Source of the DNA: Piscicola geometra
Taxonomy: Eukaryota; Annelida; Clitellata; Hirudinida; Piscicolidae
Length of the DNA stretch: 64,000 nt
NCBI GenBank assembly: GCA_943735955.1
Contig: OX030970.1
Span: forward strand, 4,331,546-4,395,545
Direction of reading: 5' to 3'
Of the stretch, positions 50,000 to 62,313 are shown in pieces; position 1 is the stretch's first letter, and each line of letters begins with the position of its first letter. Below the pieces are notes generated by a model. It ran no database searches, was not told the origin of the DNA, and saw only the letters and a list, made by a program, of their open reading frames with translations. The position numbers and the translations under genes were made by a program.

Positions 50000-51046
50000 G
50001 AATCATTCTGAATTCGTTTTAGAAACAAAATCGCACTTTCAAAAAATCGCATGAAATCAAAATCGAACTTCTAAAAAACTAAAGGCCCGATGTATGGCGA
50101 GAAAGGACCAATACTAGCTCACTCTCACTCGCTTAAAGACAGCATAGACCGTAACAGAACCAGGCTTTGGACAAAATAAACTTTAAGAAATAAATGTCTA
50201 AACCTTTTATAAGTTACTCAATTTTTAAAATCACGATTTCGATACATGTATGACAACATAAGATTGAGAGTGCAAAAGAAAATAATGCCCTGGATAAAAA
50301 CATGCTAATACATATAATGCCACAAGATTAAAAAAGTAGATTAAAAATGTGTTGAAAATATATTTAGTGAGGAAGGGCAAATTTCAGTAGAACCCCTTCT
50401 GCCCCCCTTCTAGCTGTGGTTTACCATTGGCTTATATGGTTTGACTCGCCTCAAATTTAAAATGCGGGCTTTCGAGCTTTTAAACGAAAACTAGACGTCA
50501 GCAACTGAATGCTAAATAATTTGAGACTAAAAATAGAAAATTTGTTCAAATATATTTACTTTATAACAAATGAATAATTTATCATTCTGATATATGAAAT
50601 ATAAAATTTTTTTCGAAACTATAAATATATTTGAATGATTTAAAACAAAGCATTTTAAAAGAAAAAAACAATAAAATAGAAAATTATTTTATAAATAATA
50701 TATAAGGTTAAAAAAACGGACTTGCTCTGGAAAGCCTAACCGAATGAAATGTGTACAAATCCATTTTAAAATCAATCGAAATACTCAATTAAAACACATC
50801 AAAACCAATAAAAAATGCATTAAAATGTATCCAAATGAATCAGAATGCACCCACATCCATTTCAGAGCGTATTTTAAAATTATGTTTCAGCAATTATCTA
50901 AAGTCCTCCAGACCTTGCCAACTTCATCTGAAACTTTTCCTCACTTAATGTTAAGCTCAAAAACTGACCCAATCTTCTTCAAAAGTTCACTTTTCACCCC
51001 AACTCAATATTTTCATGGGCCCATCCTTTTCTTCCACATCCTTCCC
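50000..51046. other. intergenic DNA between lectin and AHI1-like gene
   Basis: This holds the converging 3' flanks of the two genes and the dispersed repeat at 50724-50842. No other gene was found. Confidence 0.5.
50724..50842 (+). repeat. dispersed repeat copy 2 (pair with 33471-33589)
   Basis: Near-identical to 33471-33589 in the same orientation. It lies about 480 bp before the exon block that is also duplicated at 37496. Confidence 0.85.
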
Positions 51047-53264
51047 CTATTTACTGCCCATCTTTCCCAGATAAGATCCTGACCCACTTCTCTCACTTTT
51101 CATTGGAGCGATGGGGGGCTTGTAGGAGACAATTGGGTCACGAGAGCTATTATTAGTTTTTTTATTATTCAACTCATTTTTATTTTTATTTTTTGAAACA
51201 TTGGCATCTTTGACGTTTGATTGGTTGCGTGGTTGGATGGGTGGTGGATCAGCCCCAAACACCTCTCTTCTTCGATCTTGATAATGATCTTTGGATAAAA
51301 GGACTCCACTGGTCAGATCCTTGCTGATAAAACTGGTGGTGCGTCTAATGGCCGAGGGTGGTTGTGATGATGATGATGGTAGTTGTGATGATGATAATGG
51401 TTGTTGTAATGATGATGATGATGGCTGTTCTTGTAACGTTGGCAATGCTATAGATTTTCCTTTCTGAGTAATCACATCATCATCATCATCATCGTCGTCG
51501 TCGTCCCAGTCATTTTTGTCATGATCATCACTAGCTTTTCTTATCATATTTTTCTCGCCAAATCTGAATTTTTTTTCCACTCCACTGCCCCCCTCCATCT
51601 CCACTTCACCATCCTTTCCACCCACCCTGCCTAAAGACGCCAAATACCCTTTCAAATTACCAATCACACCTGTATTGGCTTGTGCAGGTGTGTCTAATCC
51701 AGGTGTGTTGTCACTCCCGCGTCTTTTAGATACATCTGTATTGGCGTCTTTCTCAGGTGTTATTGAATCGAAGAAAGATACTTTTTTGGGAAGTGAACGT
51801 CGTCTGCCGTCATTAATTGATCTCTTTCCGGCTTCTTTTTTCTCTTTTTCCTTCCCTTTTAGTTCAACTCCACACTCCTTTCCCCCATCTTTTCCACCAT
51901 GAATTCCCCCATCTTTTTCACCACCCCCATCAAAGCCACCATTGACCTTCCCGCTAAAACTTGACACCCGTCTGACCGCCTTCTTGACCGACTTTAAGGG
52001 CACGACGTGATTGGTCGGGAAGAAGCCCTGCTGGTAGGTGGACGCTGATTGGCCCAGCCACCACGATTCAGTGTCTTTGTATAAAACGTTTATGACGTCA
52101 CCGCTCTTCAAAGTCAACTCGTCGGACCTTTGGGCTTGGTACTCCTCTACTACTATCATCTGGGTGTGTTTTTGTATGTGTGTGTGTGTGTGTATGTGTG
52201 TTTGTGTGTGTAAGTGTGTTTGTGTGTGTGTGTGTATGTGTGTGTGTATGTGTGTTTGTGTGTATGTGTGTGTGTGCGAACACACCAGTTGCAGCTTGGA
52301 GTTGTGAATCCACGAAGGTTTGTAAGCTAGTTGCAGTTTGTTTGGATCCTGTGCAGTGGTTATGATGATGATAGCGATGATGATGACGACAACAACGATG
52401 ATGATGATGATGATAAAGATGAAGGCTAAAAAAAAGAGTAAAAAAAATTTTAAAATATGAATATTTTTATTCTTATTATTATTGACAACCTCATTGGTGA
52501 TGGAGAGCAAAGGGGGTCGATCCACGCTCGAATCAGATGCTGAAGAATGCAAATAATAAAAGAATTAATACAAAACTCGAAATACTTCATTACATTTTTG
52601 TAAAAAACTCAAAATAACTATTATTCCAATTTAATATCATTCTAATGTAATAGCACTCAAATTCAATTGTACTCTAATTAAACACAGGTTCAGTGTAGTT
52701 ACCATACGACTGGTTCTGAGAGCTGGCACCCCCTGGGTAGAGTGGATTGTCTGTTGCAGCTGTGGCAGCAGCTGACATGCTTTCCAACTTCCACTTCACC
52801 AACTCCCTCTTCATCACACTCTCCTTATCCACCTGGGGGAGAATTCAAAAAATAAAAAGGGTGTTTTGACGGTTGAAATGATGATAGTGAAGATGGTGAT
52901 ATGATGATAATAATGATAAAAATAATTCTTATTTTTATTCTTTTTTTGTTATTATAATAATTTAAAAAAAATTGATTTACCATTTCAATAGAAGAAGTCA
53001 CAGCTTTCAACCTGTGTAGATGATGATAATGATGGGATGGCCGTGGTCATGATGATGATAATGAGGATTATGGTAGTCACGATAGTAGTAGCGATAAAAG
53101 CTGCACAACTTACAAGTCACGAGCTGTTGAATCAACAGTCAAGTCTTGAGAGAGACTAGCTTTGTGTGTGTCTGGAAGATAAATATTACTACTACTACTA
53201 CTAATAATACTACTACTACTATTACTACTACTACTACTACTACTACAACTACTACTACTACTAT

Positions 53265-53347
<83 letters not shown>

Positions 53348-56300
53348 TTACTACTACTACTACTACTACTACTACAACTACTACTACTACTACTACTACT
53401 ACTACCACAACCACTACTACTACTACCCTCACCACCACTACAACTACCACCACTACTACTACTACTACTACCACCACTACCACCACTACTACAACTACTT
53501 CTACTACTTTTACTGCTACTACTACTACTACTACTACTACTGCTACAACTACCACTACCAGGGTTGTGCTGGTATATCTTGACGGGTTGGTTGGGGGCAT
53601 GGCATGCTAGAGCAATGACGTCACGGCAAGGATGGAAGTGGGCGGAGTTTACGGCGTCGAGAAAGCCTAAGTGTTCGTAGCGGTGCAGCAAGTGGCCTGC
53701 ATGGTGAGTAGGGGGGTGTGGTGGGGTGATGTTGGGTGTGGTGTAGGGGGGTGTGGTGGGGTGATGTTGGGTGTGGTGTAGGGGGGTGTGGTGGGGTGAT
53801 GTTGAGTGTGGTGTAGGGAGGTGTGGTGGGGTGATGTTGAGTGTGGTGTAGGAGGTGTGGTGGGGTGATGTTGAGTGTGGTGTAGGAGGGTGTGGTGGGG
53901 TGATGTTGAGTGTGGTGTAGGAGGGTGTGGTGGGGTGATGTTGAGTGTGGTGTGGTGGGGTGATGTTGAGTGTGGTGTAGGGGGGTGTGGTGGAGTGATG
54001 TTGAGTGAAGTGTAGGGGAGTGTGGTGGGGTGATGTTGAGTGAGGTGAAGGGGGGTGTGGTGGGGTGATGTTGAGTGAGGTGTGGTGGGGTGAAGTTGAG
54101 TGTGGTGTAGGAGGGTGTGGTGGGGTGATTTTGAGTGTGGTGTGGTGGGGTGATGTTGAGTGTGGTGTAGGGGGTGTTGTGGGGTGATGTTGAGTATGGT
54201 GCAGGGGGGTGTCGTTTGGTTTGGGACCATAGCCTAAACCTAATAGAGTGTGATGTGGTGAGTGGAACTGTGGTGTGGTAGAGTAAAATGTGGTGTGTGT
54301 TTGTATTTGTCAAAATGTTCTTCGGCTATGTTGCAGATACAGTTCAGTATGTGGTGATAAACAATCCAACAATCAATCACTATAACCACCTTCAACCCTC
54401 TCCAACCCCCTCCAATCCTTTCCAATCCTCTTTAACCCCTGCAACTCCCTCCAACCCTCTCTTACCCCCTCCAACCCCCTCCGACCCCCTCAAACTCCCT
54501 CCAAACCTCTCCAACCCCCTCCAAACCTCTCCAACCCTCTCCAACCCCCTCCAAACTACATCAACCCTCATTTAATCAACCCCCTCACCCTCCCAACCCA
54601 CCTGTAGTGACTTTCCACACACACACCACCCCATCCTCCCCCCCAAAAACCACCATCTCTCCATCACCACTCACCGACCCCCTCAACCTCACCCTCAAAC
54701 TGCTCAAACCCTTCATCTTCGTAACCACTGAGTCGCTGAGTGGGTGGTGGATGCTTAGTGGAATGGTGGGTTAGGGTAGACGCTGTTGGTGGTGTTTACA
54801 TAGGGGTAGGTGGTGTTTACATAGGGGTAGGTGGTGTTTACATAGGGGTAGGTGGTGTTTACATAGGGGTAGGTGGTGTTTACATAGGGGTAGGTGATGT
54901 TTACATAGGGGTAGGTGATGGGCAGGTGTGAGGGTCGGGGTAGCGTGGACGAGGTGTAATGGGCAAGTGAGTGTATTCGTATTTAAAGGCTGGGAAAGTG
55001 AATAGATCATTCAATAACCACAACAACACAAGAGGTCAACAACAAACCTAGCAACAACTAAACTCAACAAACACAACAACCACAACCACAAAAACAACAA
55101 CATTCTAAGATCAACAACAACAATATTCTGATATTAACAACAACCACAACCACAACAACAACATTCTGAGATCAATGCAGTAGACGCCATTGTTTCTGGC
55201 TTGGACGATCAGCTTGTGTGGTCGCAACGGCAAGATGCAGTCTATGACGGTGGCCTGTGGTTTGTCGTTGTGGTTGTTGTGGTGTCGTTGTTGATGTGGT
55301 TGTTGTGGTAGAAGTAGTTGTGATTGAGTTTGTTGTTGTTGTGGTGGTTTTTTTTGTTGACGATTTTGTGTTATGGTTATAGAAATTGTTGTTGTGGTGG
55401 TTGCTGTGGTTGGATGATGATAATAATGATGACCATGATGGTCACCTTAGTTTCGGTTATCTGTAAATCCCTTACAAACTCCACTTCTTCTGTGTTTCCA
55501 TGAGAAATTCAAAAGACTATGTATAGTATAAGTCTTAAATTTATCTTTTTAAATTTTATTTATGCTTATTTAGAAATATAAATCATATTTATATTTGATT
55601 AATATTATAAAAGGATTTAAATGTCCAATTTCAACTCTCACTTTTACATTACCATCTTACCATTTGTATTTTTCCCAATAAGTTTCCAAAGCTGTGTGTG
55701 TGTGTGTGTTTGTGTTTGTGTATGAATGTGTTTGTGTGTGTGTGTTTGTGTGTATGTGCCTATGTGTTTTTGTTTAAATAATACTTTTTATAAATGAAAA
55801 ATATTAAATCAAAAACCTACCGCAACCACTCCTATGGAACTGCCAGTGACGAAGCTGACGTAATCTAGGTCATCATCATCATTACCAGCACCACCATGGA
55901 AACACAAGCAGTTCACGTGACCTTGGCCTGACGTCACTTCTTGTAGTAGCTATTGTGTTTGGGTTGTTTGTTTAGGGAGTTAAACCGAATCAGGTCTTTC
56001 GACCTCTATAAGGACTTTACTAAAGATAGATTTAAATGATTATATGCATATGATTAACTTATAATCTCATAATTTATTCAACATTTTGTATTCTTAGTTA
56101 GTTGTTGCAGGCATAGTAGTTATTGAAGTTATTTTAGTACTGGTAGTTGTTGAGATGTAATCATCATTGTTGTACTATCAAAAAACTATAAATATTTAAA
56201 AGCACTCCTAGGCCCTTTTTCACCACGCCCACACACCCTCCACCCACCAACCACACAAGAGTTATTCTTCTCAGCCATCCGATTGGTCCCCTTCTTTACT

Positions 56301-59300
56301 GACCACAACCTGATTCGTCCATCGTAACAGCACGTGATCAAACACTCGTTTGTGATTGGCTGCAACTGAGCTGCGTAGACGAATGAGGGGTGGTAGGCGT
56401 GGCCTATTTCCGAGGACTCGTTGATGTTCCACAGCCTTGGAGTGGGATTGGTTAGTGTGAGTAGAGTGGGGGGTGTTTGGTAAAACTATTTTCAAAAATT
56501 AATTTTTTTGAGAATTTATTGATTTTATTATATTAATATTTATTAAATAATAATTTATTGATTTTATTATATTAATATTTATTAAATAATAATTTATTGA
56601 TTTTATTATATTAATATTTATTGAATAATAATTTATTGATTTTATTATATTAATATTTATTAAATAATAATTTATTGATTTTATTATATTAATATTTATT
56701 GAATAATTATTTTTTGATTATAATCAATAAAATTTTTAATGATTAGTGACGTCACTACCTGACGGAAGTGTCAGCGGAAGCGGAAACTAGAATTACGTCA
56801 TCCACAGACCAACAAAAATCATAAATAAGACCAAGATGGCCTGTGAGTCTTATGAGAGGATTGAAGGAAGGTACCTGGTTGGATGGATAGATAGATGGAT
56901 GGATGGATAGGTGGATGGATGGATAGATGGATGGATGGATAGATGGATGGGTGGATAGATGGATGGATGGATAGATGGATGGATGGATAGATGGATGGAT
57001 AGATGAGTAGGTGGATGGATAAATGGATGACGGGTGGGTTGGTGGGTGGATGAACGGATGGATGGGTGGATAGATGAATGAACTTGTGGATGACTCACAC
57101 CTCATAAACGATGATTAAATATCCTGAAACTTCTTGACATGCCGTCGCCAAATAACTGTAGCGTCATCATTAATAATGCAAATTAAATTATAATATACTC
57201 ATAACCCGAGAAAGTTCGTAATCGTGATCATCATGATCATCATAATCATCATCATCATGATCATCATAATCATCATCATCATGATCATCATAATCATCAT
57301 CATCACGATCATCATAATCATCATCATCATGATCATCATAATCATCATCATCATGATCATCATAATCATAATCATCATCATAATGATCACCATAATTATC
57401 ATCATTTCATCGGTATCATTTAAAAATTCAAAACTCTATTAAATATTCTAAACACGTACCAACCCATCCACACACCCACACACCAACTCTCCACGCACCT
57501 ACACACACACACCCTCCATCCCACGCACTGACCCCCCCCCCCCCTTCATTCCACCCTCCAACTCACCCCCCTTGATTCGAAAACATCACTAGATGACACC
57601 CCATCCAACCACTACTCAAGACCCTACAGCATTGGTTGGGCAAGCGGGTGGGTTGGCCCAAAACTCGAATTTGAACCAATGACGTGCTGCCATTTTCTAG
57701 ACTTGAAGATGATTGGTCGATGATCTTAGTGGTTGAGTTTGATTGGCTGAGAAGGTTCAGTCTGGATTCTGATTGGTTCATTGGAGCCTCCTGGAGTGTA
57801 ATTGGATTGAAACAGCACAACTACTTTCTCAAGCCACCAATTTTATCTTCCACAAACTCCTACCCCCCTACCGATTTTGACCTTTTCAATCTTTGACCCC
57901 GATTCTCACTCAACATTCATGTCTTAATCTTAATCACACGCCATTCAAACCCCATTTCATACATGCCCCACTTTCCCCCCTCCTTCTCTCCTTCTTTCTC
58001 CCCTCCCTCTCTTCTTTTTCCCTCCCTCTCTTCTTTTTACCTCTCTCTCTTTTTTTTACCCGCCTTCTCCCCCTCTCTCCACTCAAACCCTGATCTTTCA
58101 ACCACCCTTCAACCCAAACCTTACCTCCCCATCTCCCACCCACCAAACCCACCCTCCCATTAACCTCCCGCCCATTAACCTCCTGTACAGGGTACATGGA
58201 CCTGAGCGAAGGTTTGACCTCTTGAGTCACCTTGACCTTGTTCAAGGTCACGTACAAGCTACATGAGAGGCGGGGTCGTTGAGTGGGCGGAGTTTGCGTC
58301 CACCAATGATAAGCCTGGTATTCGTAAATGGGAATAGAGGGAATTATAAATAGATGGACTGAGTAGATCGATGGAAAAGTTTGGCCAGTATGTTCAAAGG
58401 CTTCCCAAACTCCCCATCACCGTTCCATTTATGATCCCCGTTCTTTCTTTCCCTCTCCCTCTCCTCTCCTCACTCTCTCTCTTCTCCACTTCCTCCTCCC
58501 CACTTTCCTCCAACCCTCCCCCTTTTCTCCACCCACCAATGGCACACTCTTCCCGCCTTCATTGAATGACGTCACGGATTGAGGAGTTGGCATCGTGCCA
58601 GGTTTGTAGAGCTGCAGACGCACCCTCCTTCCCCAGTTGGCGCCCCCGTCAGCCGAAACCAACTGTGATTGGTTGTTGCTAATTATAATTGAATTAAATT
58701 AATTATTAATTAATGATTTTAAATTAAATTATATCTTATTTATTAATTAATTTAATCATTTAAATTCATTAATGCTAATCATGTTTTTCAAAAATAACCT
58801 ATTATGTAAAATTTAATAATTTTTTCAAAATAATATTTTAAATAAATTTTTATTCCTACTTGTAAGAAGGCCCAAGCCAGGCATTCTGTTCCACTCAACA
58901 GTTCCACCAACTGTGCGCATTCATTCATTCATCCATTAGGGCATTTATTCATCCATCTTTTAATTCCCTATCCATCCATCCATCCATTATATCCTTGCAT
59001 TAATTTATCACCCCTCCCCCTCCACACCTTACCCACTTTCTCCTCCATCCCACCTTTCCCCTCCACACCTTATTTACTTTCTCCTTACATCTTATTCATC
59101 TTCCACACCCCATCCCATCTTATCTACCTTCTCCCTTCACACCCTTCCTTCCTATTTTCCACTCCATCCAACACATCCAACCACTCCCCCTCTTCCTCCT
59201 CCCTCCCCCCCCTCCGCACCTCGAAGAACACCAAGACCCTCTGGTCAGGATGGGTGACGTAGTTGAAGGATTCATTGATCAAAATGGTCTCTTCCCAGAT

Positions 59301-61348
59301 TGGAATGAAAGTGCTGGTGGTTTGTGGGGTTGAAGTGGAGGGAGAGTGTTGTGTGTGAGGGTGGTTTGTGGGGTTGAAGTGGGAGAAGGGGTGTTGTGTG
59401 TGAGGGTGGTTTGTGGGGTTGAAGTGGGAGAAGGGGTGTAGTGTGTGAGGGTGGTTTGTGGGGTTGAAGTGGGGGGAGGAGTGTTGTGTGTGAGGGTTGT
59501 TTGTGGGGTTGAAGTGGGGGGAAGGGTGTTGTGTGTGAGAGTGGTTTGTAGGGTTGAAGTGGGGGGAGGGGTGTTGTGTGTGAGGGTGGTTTGTGGGGTT
59601 GAAGTGGAGGGAGGGTGTTGTGTGTGAGGGTGTTGAGGTGGTCTAAAGAGGGAGGGGGGAATTGTATCTATCAACAAAACCATCGACCCACTCACTCTTC
59701 CCTCCCCCTCACAAAACCATTAATTATCATCCTTCTAACCAAATTTCCATGCAACGACCACTCTTAAACCATCGATCTTATCCCCAACCAATCCACCTCT
59801 CCCTTCATTAACAAACTCATCTACTCAACACATCTAACCAAATCATTCATCTACCACCACCACACCATTCATCCACCATCTAACTATCTACCAACCAGCC
59901 AACCAACTCAGACCCACCCACCACCACCCATCCACCACCACCCAACAACCACTACCACCAACCTGCTGCCCATCCATCCATTCACCACCACTCACGTGCC
60001 CCCCCTCCCTTCACTTCCTCACAAAACCACCTAACCACCACCACCACCAACCAGTCTTCTTAAACAAAAGCATCCACTCATCCCTTCAACCAAACCATCT
60101 ATTCTTCACACAAAAAATATCTACTAACCCTGAACCTAACCCTAACCAAAACAACCACCTACCCATCCACTTCCCATCCATCCCTCTGCCAACCAAACCA
60201 CCTTCTTTCATCCCTTACTTTACCTTACCCACCCACCCGCCTGCCCACCCATTCACCCTCTCACCCACTCATCAACCCACTCACCCTCCAACCCACCCAC
60301 CCACCCATCAACCTACCCACCCACCCACCCATCCACCCACCCACCCACCCATCCACCCACCACCCACCCACCCATTCACCCACCCACCTGCCTCCCCCCT
60401 CCCTCACAAAGGGCACGCTCATTACGGCTTGTATCACATCCACATCCTTCTCGTATCGCGATATTACTGGACGTTTGCTGTTGTTGTTGTTGTTGGGATG
60501 GTTGTTTATGTTGTTGGGATGTTTGTTGTTGTTGTTGGGATGGTTGTTGTTTTTGTTGTTTGGATGGTTGTTTTTGTTGTTGGGATGGTTGTTGTTGGGA
60601 TGGTTGTTGTTGTTGTTGTTGGGATGGTTGTTGTTGTTGGGATGGTTGTTGTTGGGATGGTTGTTGTTGGGATGGTTGTTGTTGGGATGGTTGTTGTTGG
60701 GATGGTTGTTGTTGGGATGGTTGTTTTGTTGTTTTTGTTGTTGTTGTAGTTGTTTTTTTCAAAACAGTTATTTTTGTGGATAAAGGTTGTTGTTGTGCTT
60801 GTGCTTGTTGTTTTGTGGATTTTGGGTATGGTCGTTGTTGATAAAAGTTGTCGTTGTTTATAAAAGTTGTCGTTGTTGCAGTCATTTAATTAATGTGTTT
60901 TGTTTCATAAGTTAGATAAATGAATACTGAAGAATCAATTAAAAGTTATTCATAAAAAACTATTTTTACAATGCAACCAAAATCAGAAGAAAAAAACAAT
61001 ATAAAGATAAATATGGTGAACGGGTAGCGACTCTCGGCTTGACCAATAATGAAAGGTCCTAGGTTCAAGTGCAACCAATGCCCTAGTAAGCACAAGACGC
61101 AAATGAAAATATGCAGCCTAAGTGGCCTGGAAGTCCGTTCGGGTTATACGCCACTATAATAATGCTCGTCATTATTATTATTATTATTGAATATACACAA
61201 TATATAGAAACCTATTAGACTTCTTGAGATATGCCTGGCTAACTGCATCGACGAATGAAACCTTGACGGCCAGGTGGGTGGTGGTCAGGGTGGAGGCAAG
61301 TTTGGAAGGGTGGGGGCACCGGAAACGGTCACACCTGTGCACCAACAC
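51047..61348 (-). CDS. AHI1: Jouberin homologue (C2-like, WD40, SH3)
   Basis: Twenty exons: 61212-61348, 60388-60477, 59220-59313, 58860-58910, 58546-58662, 58180-58314, 57567-57790, 57101-57155, 56759-56874, 56255-56435, 55817-55949, 55446-55489, 55163-55254, 54602-54753, 53559-53696, 53114-53171, 52981-53011, 52703-52832, 52490-52539, 51047-52159. They total 3141 nt (1046 codons plus stop), all in phase. The order matches AHI1: [46 protein letters not shown] and [13 protein letters not shown] form the C2-like region. Next come LGQPTRLPN, the WD repeats ([78 protein letters not shown]), and an SH3 domain opening the last exon ([32 protein letters not shown]). AHI1 works at the ciliary transition zone with the tectonic complex. 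A low-complexity tail of about 300 residues follows the SH3. Donors after 58180 (GTTAAT), 55163 (GTTGTT) and 58546 are weak. N-terminal exons upstream are not certain. Confidence 0.9.
52165..52278. repeat. (TG)n-like repeat at an AHI1 3' splice site
   Basis: An imperfect CA-type tract (sense strand) directly precedes the acceptor ACACCCAG of the SH3 exon. A GAT repeat fills more of the same intron 52160-52489. Confidence 0.85.
53185..53558. repeat. (ACT)n forming almost a whole AHI1 intron
   Basis: The 387-nt intron 53172-53558 is, on the sense strand, donor GTAGTGGTAGTTG followed by about 350 bp of (GTA)n and the acceptor TTTATCTTCCAG. The flanking exons join in phase across it. Poly-Val, poly-Ser and poly-Thr frames here are artefacts. 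Confidence 0.95.
53705..54235. repeat. 36-bp gggtgatgttgagtgtggtg minisatellite
   Basis: About 15 units with 18-36 bp spacing in AHI1 intron 53697-54601. The unit is gtgtggtggggtgatgttga plus gtgtggtgtaggg. Thr/Pro/His frames on the minus strand are shadows. Confidence 0.92.
54793..54920. repeat. 21-bp ggtggtgtttacatagggg repeat
   Basis: Six near-identical 21-bp copies in AHI1 intron 54754-55162. Confidence 0.95.
55968..56020 (+). repeat. short dispersed repeat (gtttagggagttaaa), copy 2
   Basis: Related to 36697-36745. It lies in AHI1 intron 55950-56254. Confidence 0.45.
56505..56720. repeat. 39-46 bp AT-only tandem repeat in AHI1 intron
   Basis: Five copies of ttattgattttattatatta followed by atatttattaaataataa, almost free of G and C, fill intron 56436-56758. 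Confidence 0.95.
56876..57075. repeat. (GGAT/AGAT)n microsatellite in AHI1 intron
   Basis: The array fills intron 56875-57100; sense-strand CATC repeats lead up to the acceptor CCAACCAG. Confidence 0.95.
57222..57415. repeat. ATCATGATCATCATA repeat in AHI1 intron
   Basis: Ordered 24-bp units (catcatgatcatcataatcat) in intron 57156-57566. Each unit contains the palindrome ATGATCAT. Confidence 0.92.
59315..59640. repeat. 46-bp minisatellite at an AHI1 3' splice site
   Basis: Seven units of gtggtttgtggggttgaagt plus gggaggggtgttgtgtgtgaggg begin right at the acceptor of exon 59220-59313. On the sense strand the last unit ends CCCCACAAACCACCAG, which supplies the splice acceptor; internal units read CCACCCT at that place. 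Confidence 0.92.
59700..60385. repeat. CCACC/CCATCC-rich intron DNA
   Basis: The rest of AHI1 intron 59314-60387 is degenerate CCAACC/CCATCC sequence with a dense (CCCA)n block at 60228-60382. On the sense strand this is GGGTGGGT, with quadruplex-type spacing. Confidence 0.8.
60478..60735. repeat. GTTGTTGGGATG minisatellite at an AHI1 3' splice site
   Basis: Units of 15 bp (ttgttgttgggatgg) begin directly at the acceptor CAACAACAG of exon 60388-60477. Poly-Gln/Ser and Leu/Trp frames across it are artefacts. Confidence 0.9.
61015..61190 (+). mobile_element. tRNA-derived SINE, type B, copy 2
   Basis: It shares gactctcggcttgaccaata, gaaaggtcctaggttcaa, aaatatgcagcc, gttcgggttatacgccacta and an (ATT)n tail with the minus-strand copy at 4752-4918. 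The A box region is shorter here. It lies in AHI1 intron 60478-61211. Confidence 0.82.
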
Positions 61349-61631
61349 CTGTATTGGGTGGTGGTTGATTATTTATTTACACCTGTAGGGAAAGGTGGTT
61401 GATTATTTACACCTGAATTGGTGTGTGCAGTTTTCACCTGTATTAATTTATTGTTTGCACCTATTTGAGTTCTTAATTTGCACCTGCATTAGTTTGAAGC
61501 CTACTTTTAATCCATGATCAGTAAACAATTTGAAATACTTTATCAACATCATCATCATCAGCATCCTTTTATCATCCCACCATAACCTGCATTATATGCC
61601 CATCATCCAAATGCCCTTTCGGTGACTCTCC

Positions 61632-62008
61632 TGATGATGATGATGAAGAAGATGATTAAGATGGTGATGATGATGATTAAGAAGATGATTATGATGATGG
61701 AGATGATAAAGATAATGATGATGATGATGAAGAAGATTATGATGATGGAGATGATTAAGATGATGGAGATGATAAAGATGATGGAGATGATAAAGATGAT
61801 TATGATAATGATGAAGAAGATTATGATGATGGAGATGATTAAGATGATGGAGATGATAAAGATGATGATGATGATGGAGATGATAAAGATGATGATTAAA
61901 ATGATGGAGATGATGATGATGATGATTAAGATGATGGAGATGATGATGAAGATGATTAAGATGATAGTGATGATGATGGAGATGAAGATGATGATAGTTA
62001 TAAAAATG
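61632..62008. repeat. GATGATGGAGATGATAAA repeat
   Basis: A degenerate GAT array with a higher-order 18-30 bp pattern (gatggagatgataaagatgat). The poly-Ile and Met/Lys frames are artefacts. It lies between the first certain AHI1 exon and the Lys-rich exons upstream. Confidence 0.93.
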
Positions 62009-62313
62009 ATGAACACCATTTTACATCTTTAAAAAAAAGCAAGCTTTCCAATACGGAGGATTGGCTTGCATAAAAATGAGATTATGACCATTTCTCTCTA
62101 ACTTTCTAGTTTTAATTTTTTTAATTCTATTTAAATAATCATTTTATTTTTCAGTCTCACCAAATAAATGATTTATTCTTATTATTATTATGGTTCTCGT
62201 CGTTTGAAAGAACAATTTTAAATATTTAAACAAGATTCGAAGAGTAATAAATAGTTTAACAATATAAATTTATAATTATATATAATAAATAGTTAATCAT
62301 TTTTTATTATCAA

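Noticed and set aside
53110..53691. 193-codon poly-Ser frame attached to an AHI1 exon
   Set aside because: It reads through the (GTA)n intron. Splicing at CCCTG|GTAGTG and TTCCAG restores a continuous AHI1-like sequence in phase.
53621..54313. 230-codon Thr/Pro/His frame
   Set aside because: It is an intronic minisatellite between two phased AHI1 exons.
60376..60885. 169-codon Gln/Ser-rich gene
   Set aside because: Its 3' part overlaps a conserved AHI1 exon in another frame ([12 protein letters not shown]), and the rest is the GTT minisatellite.
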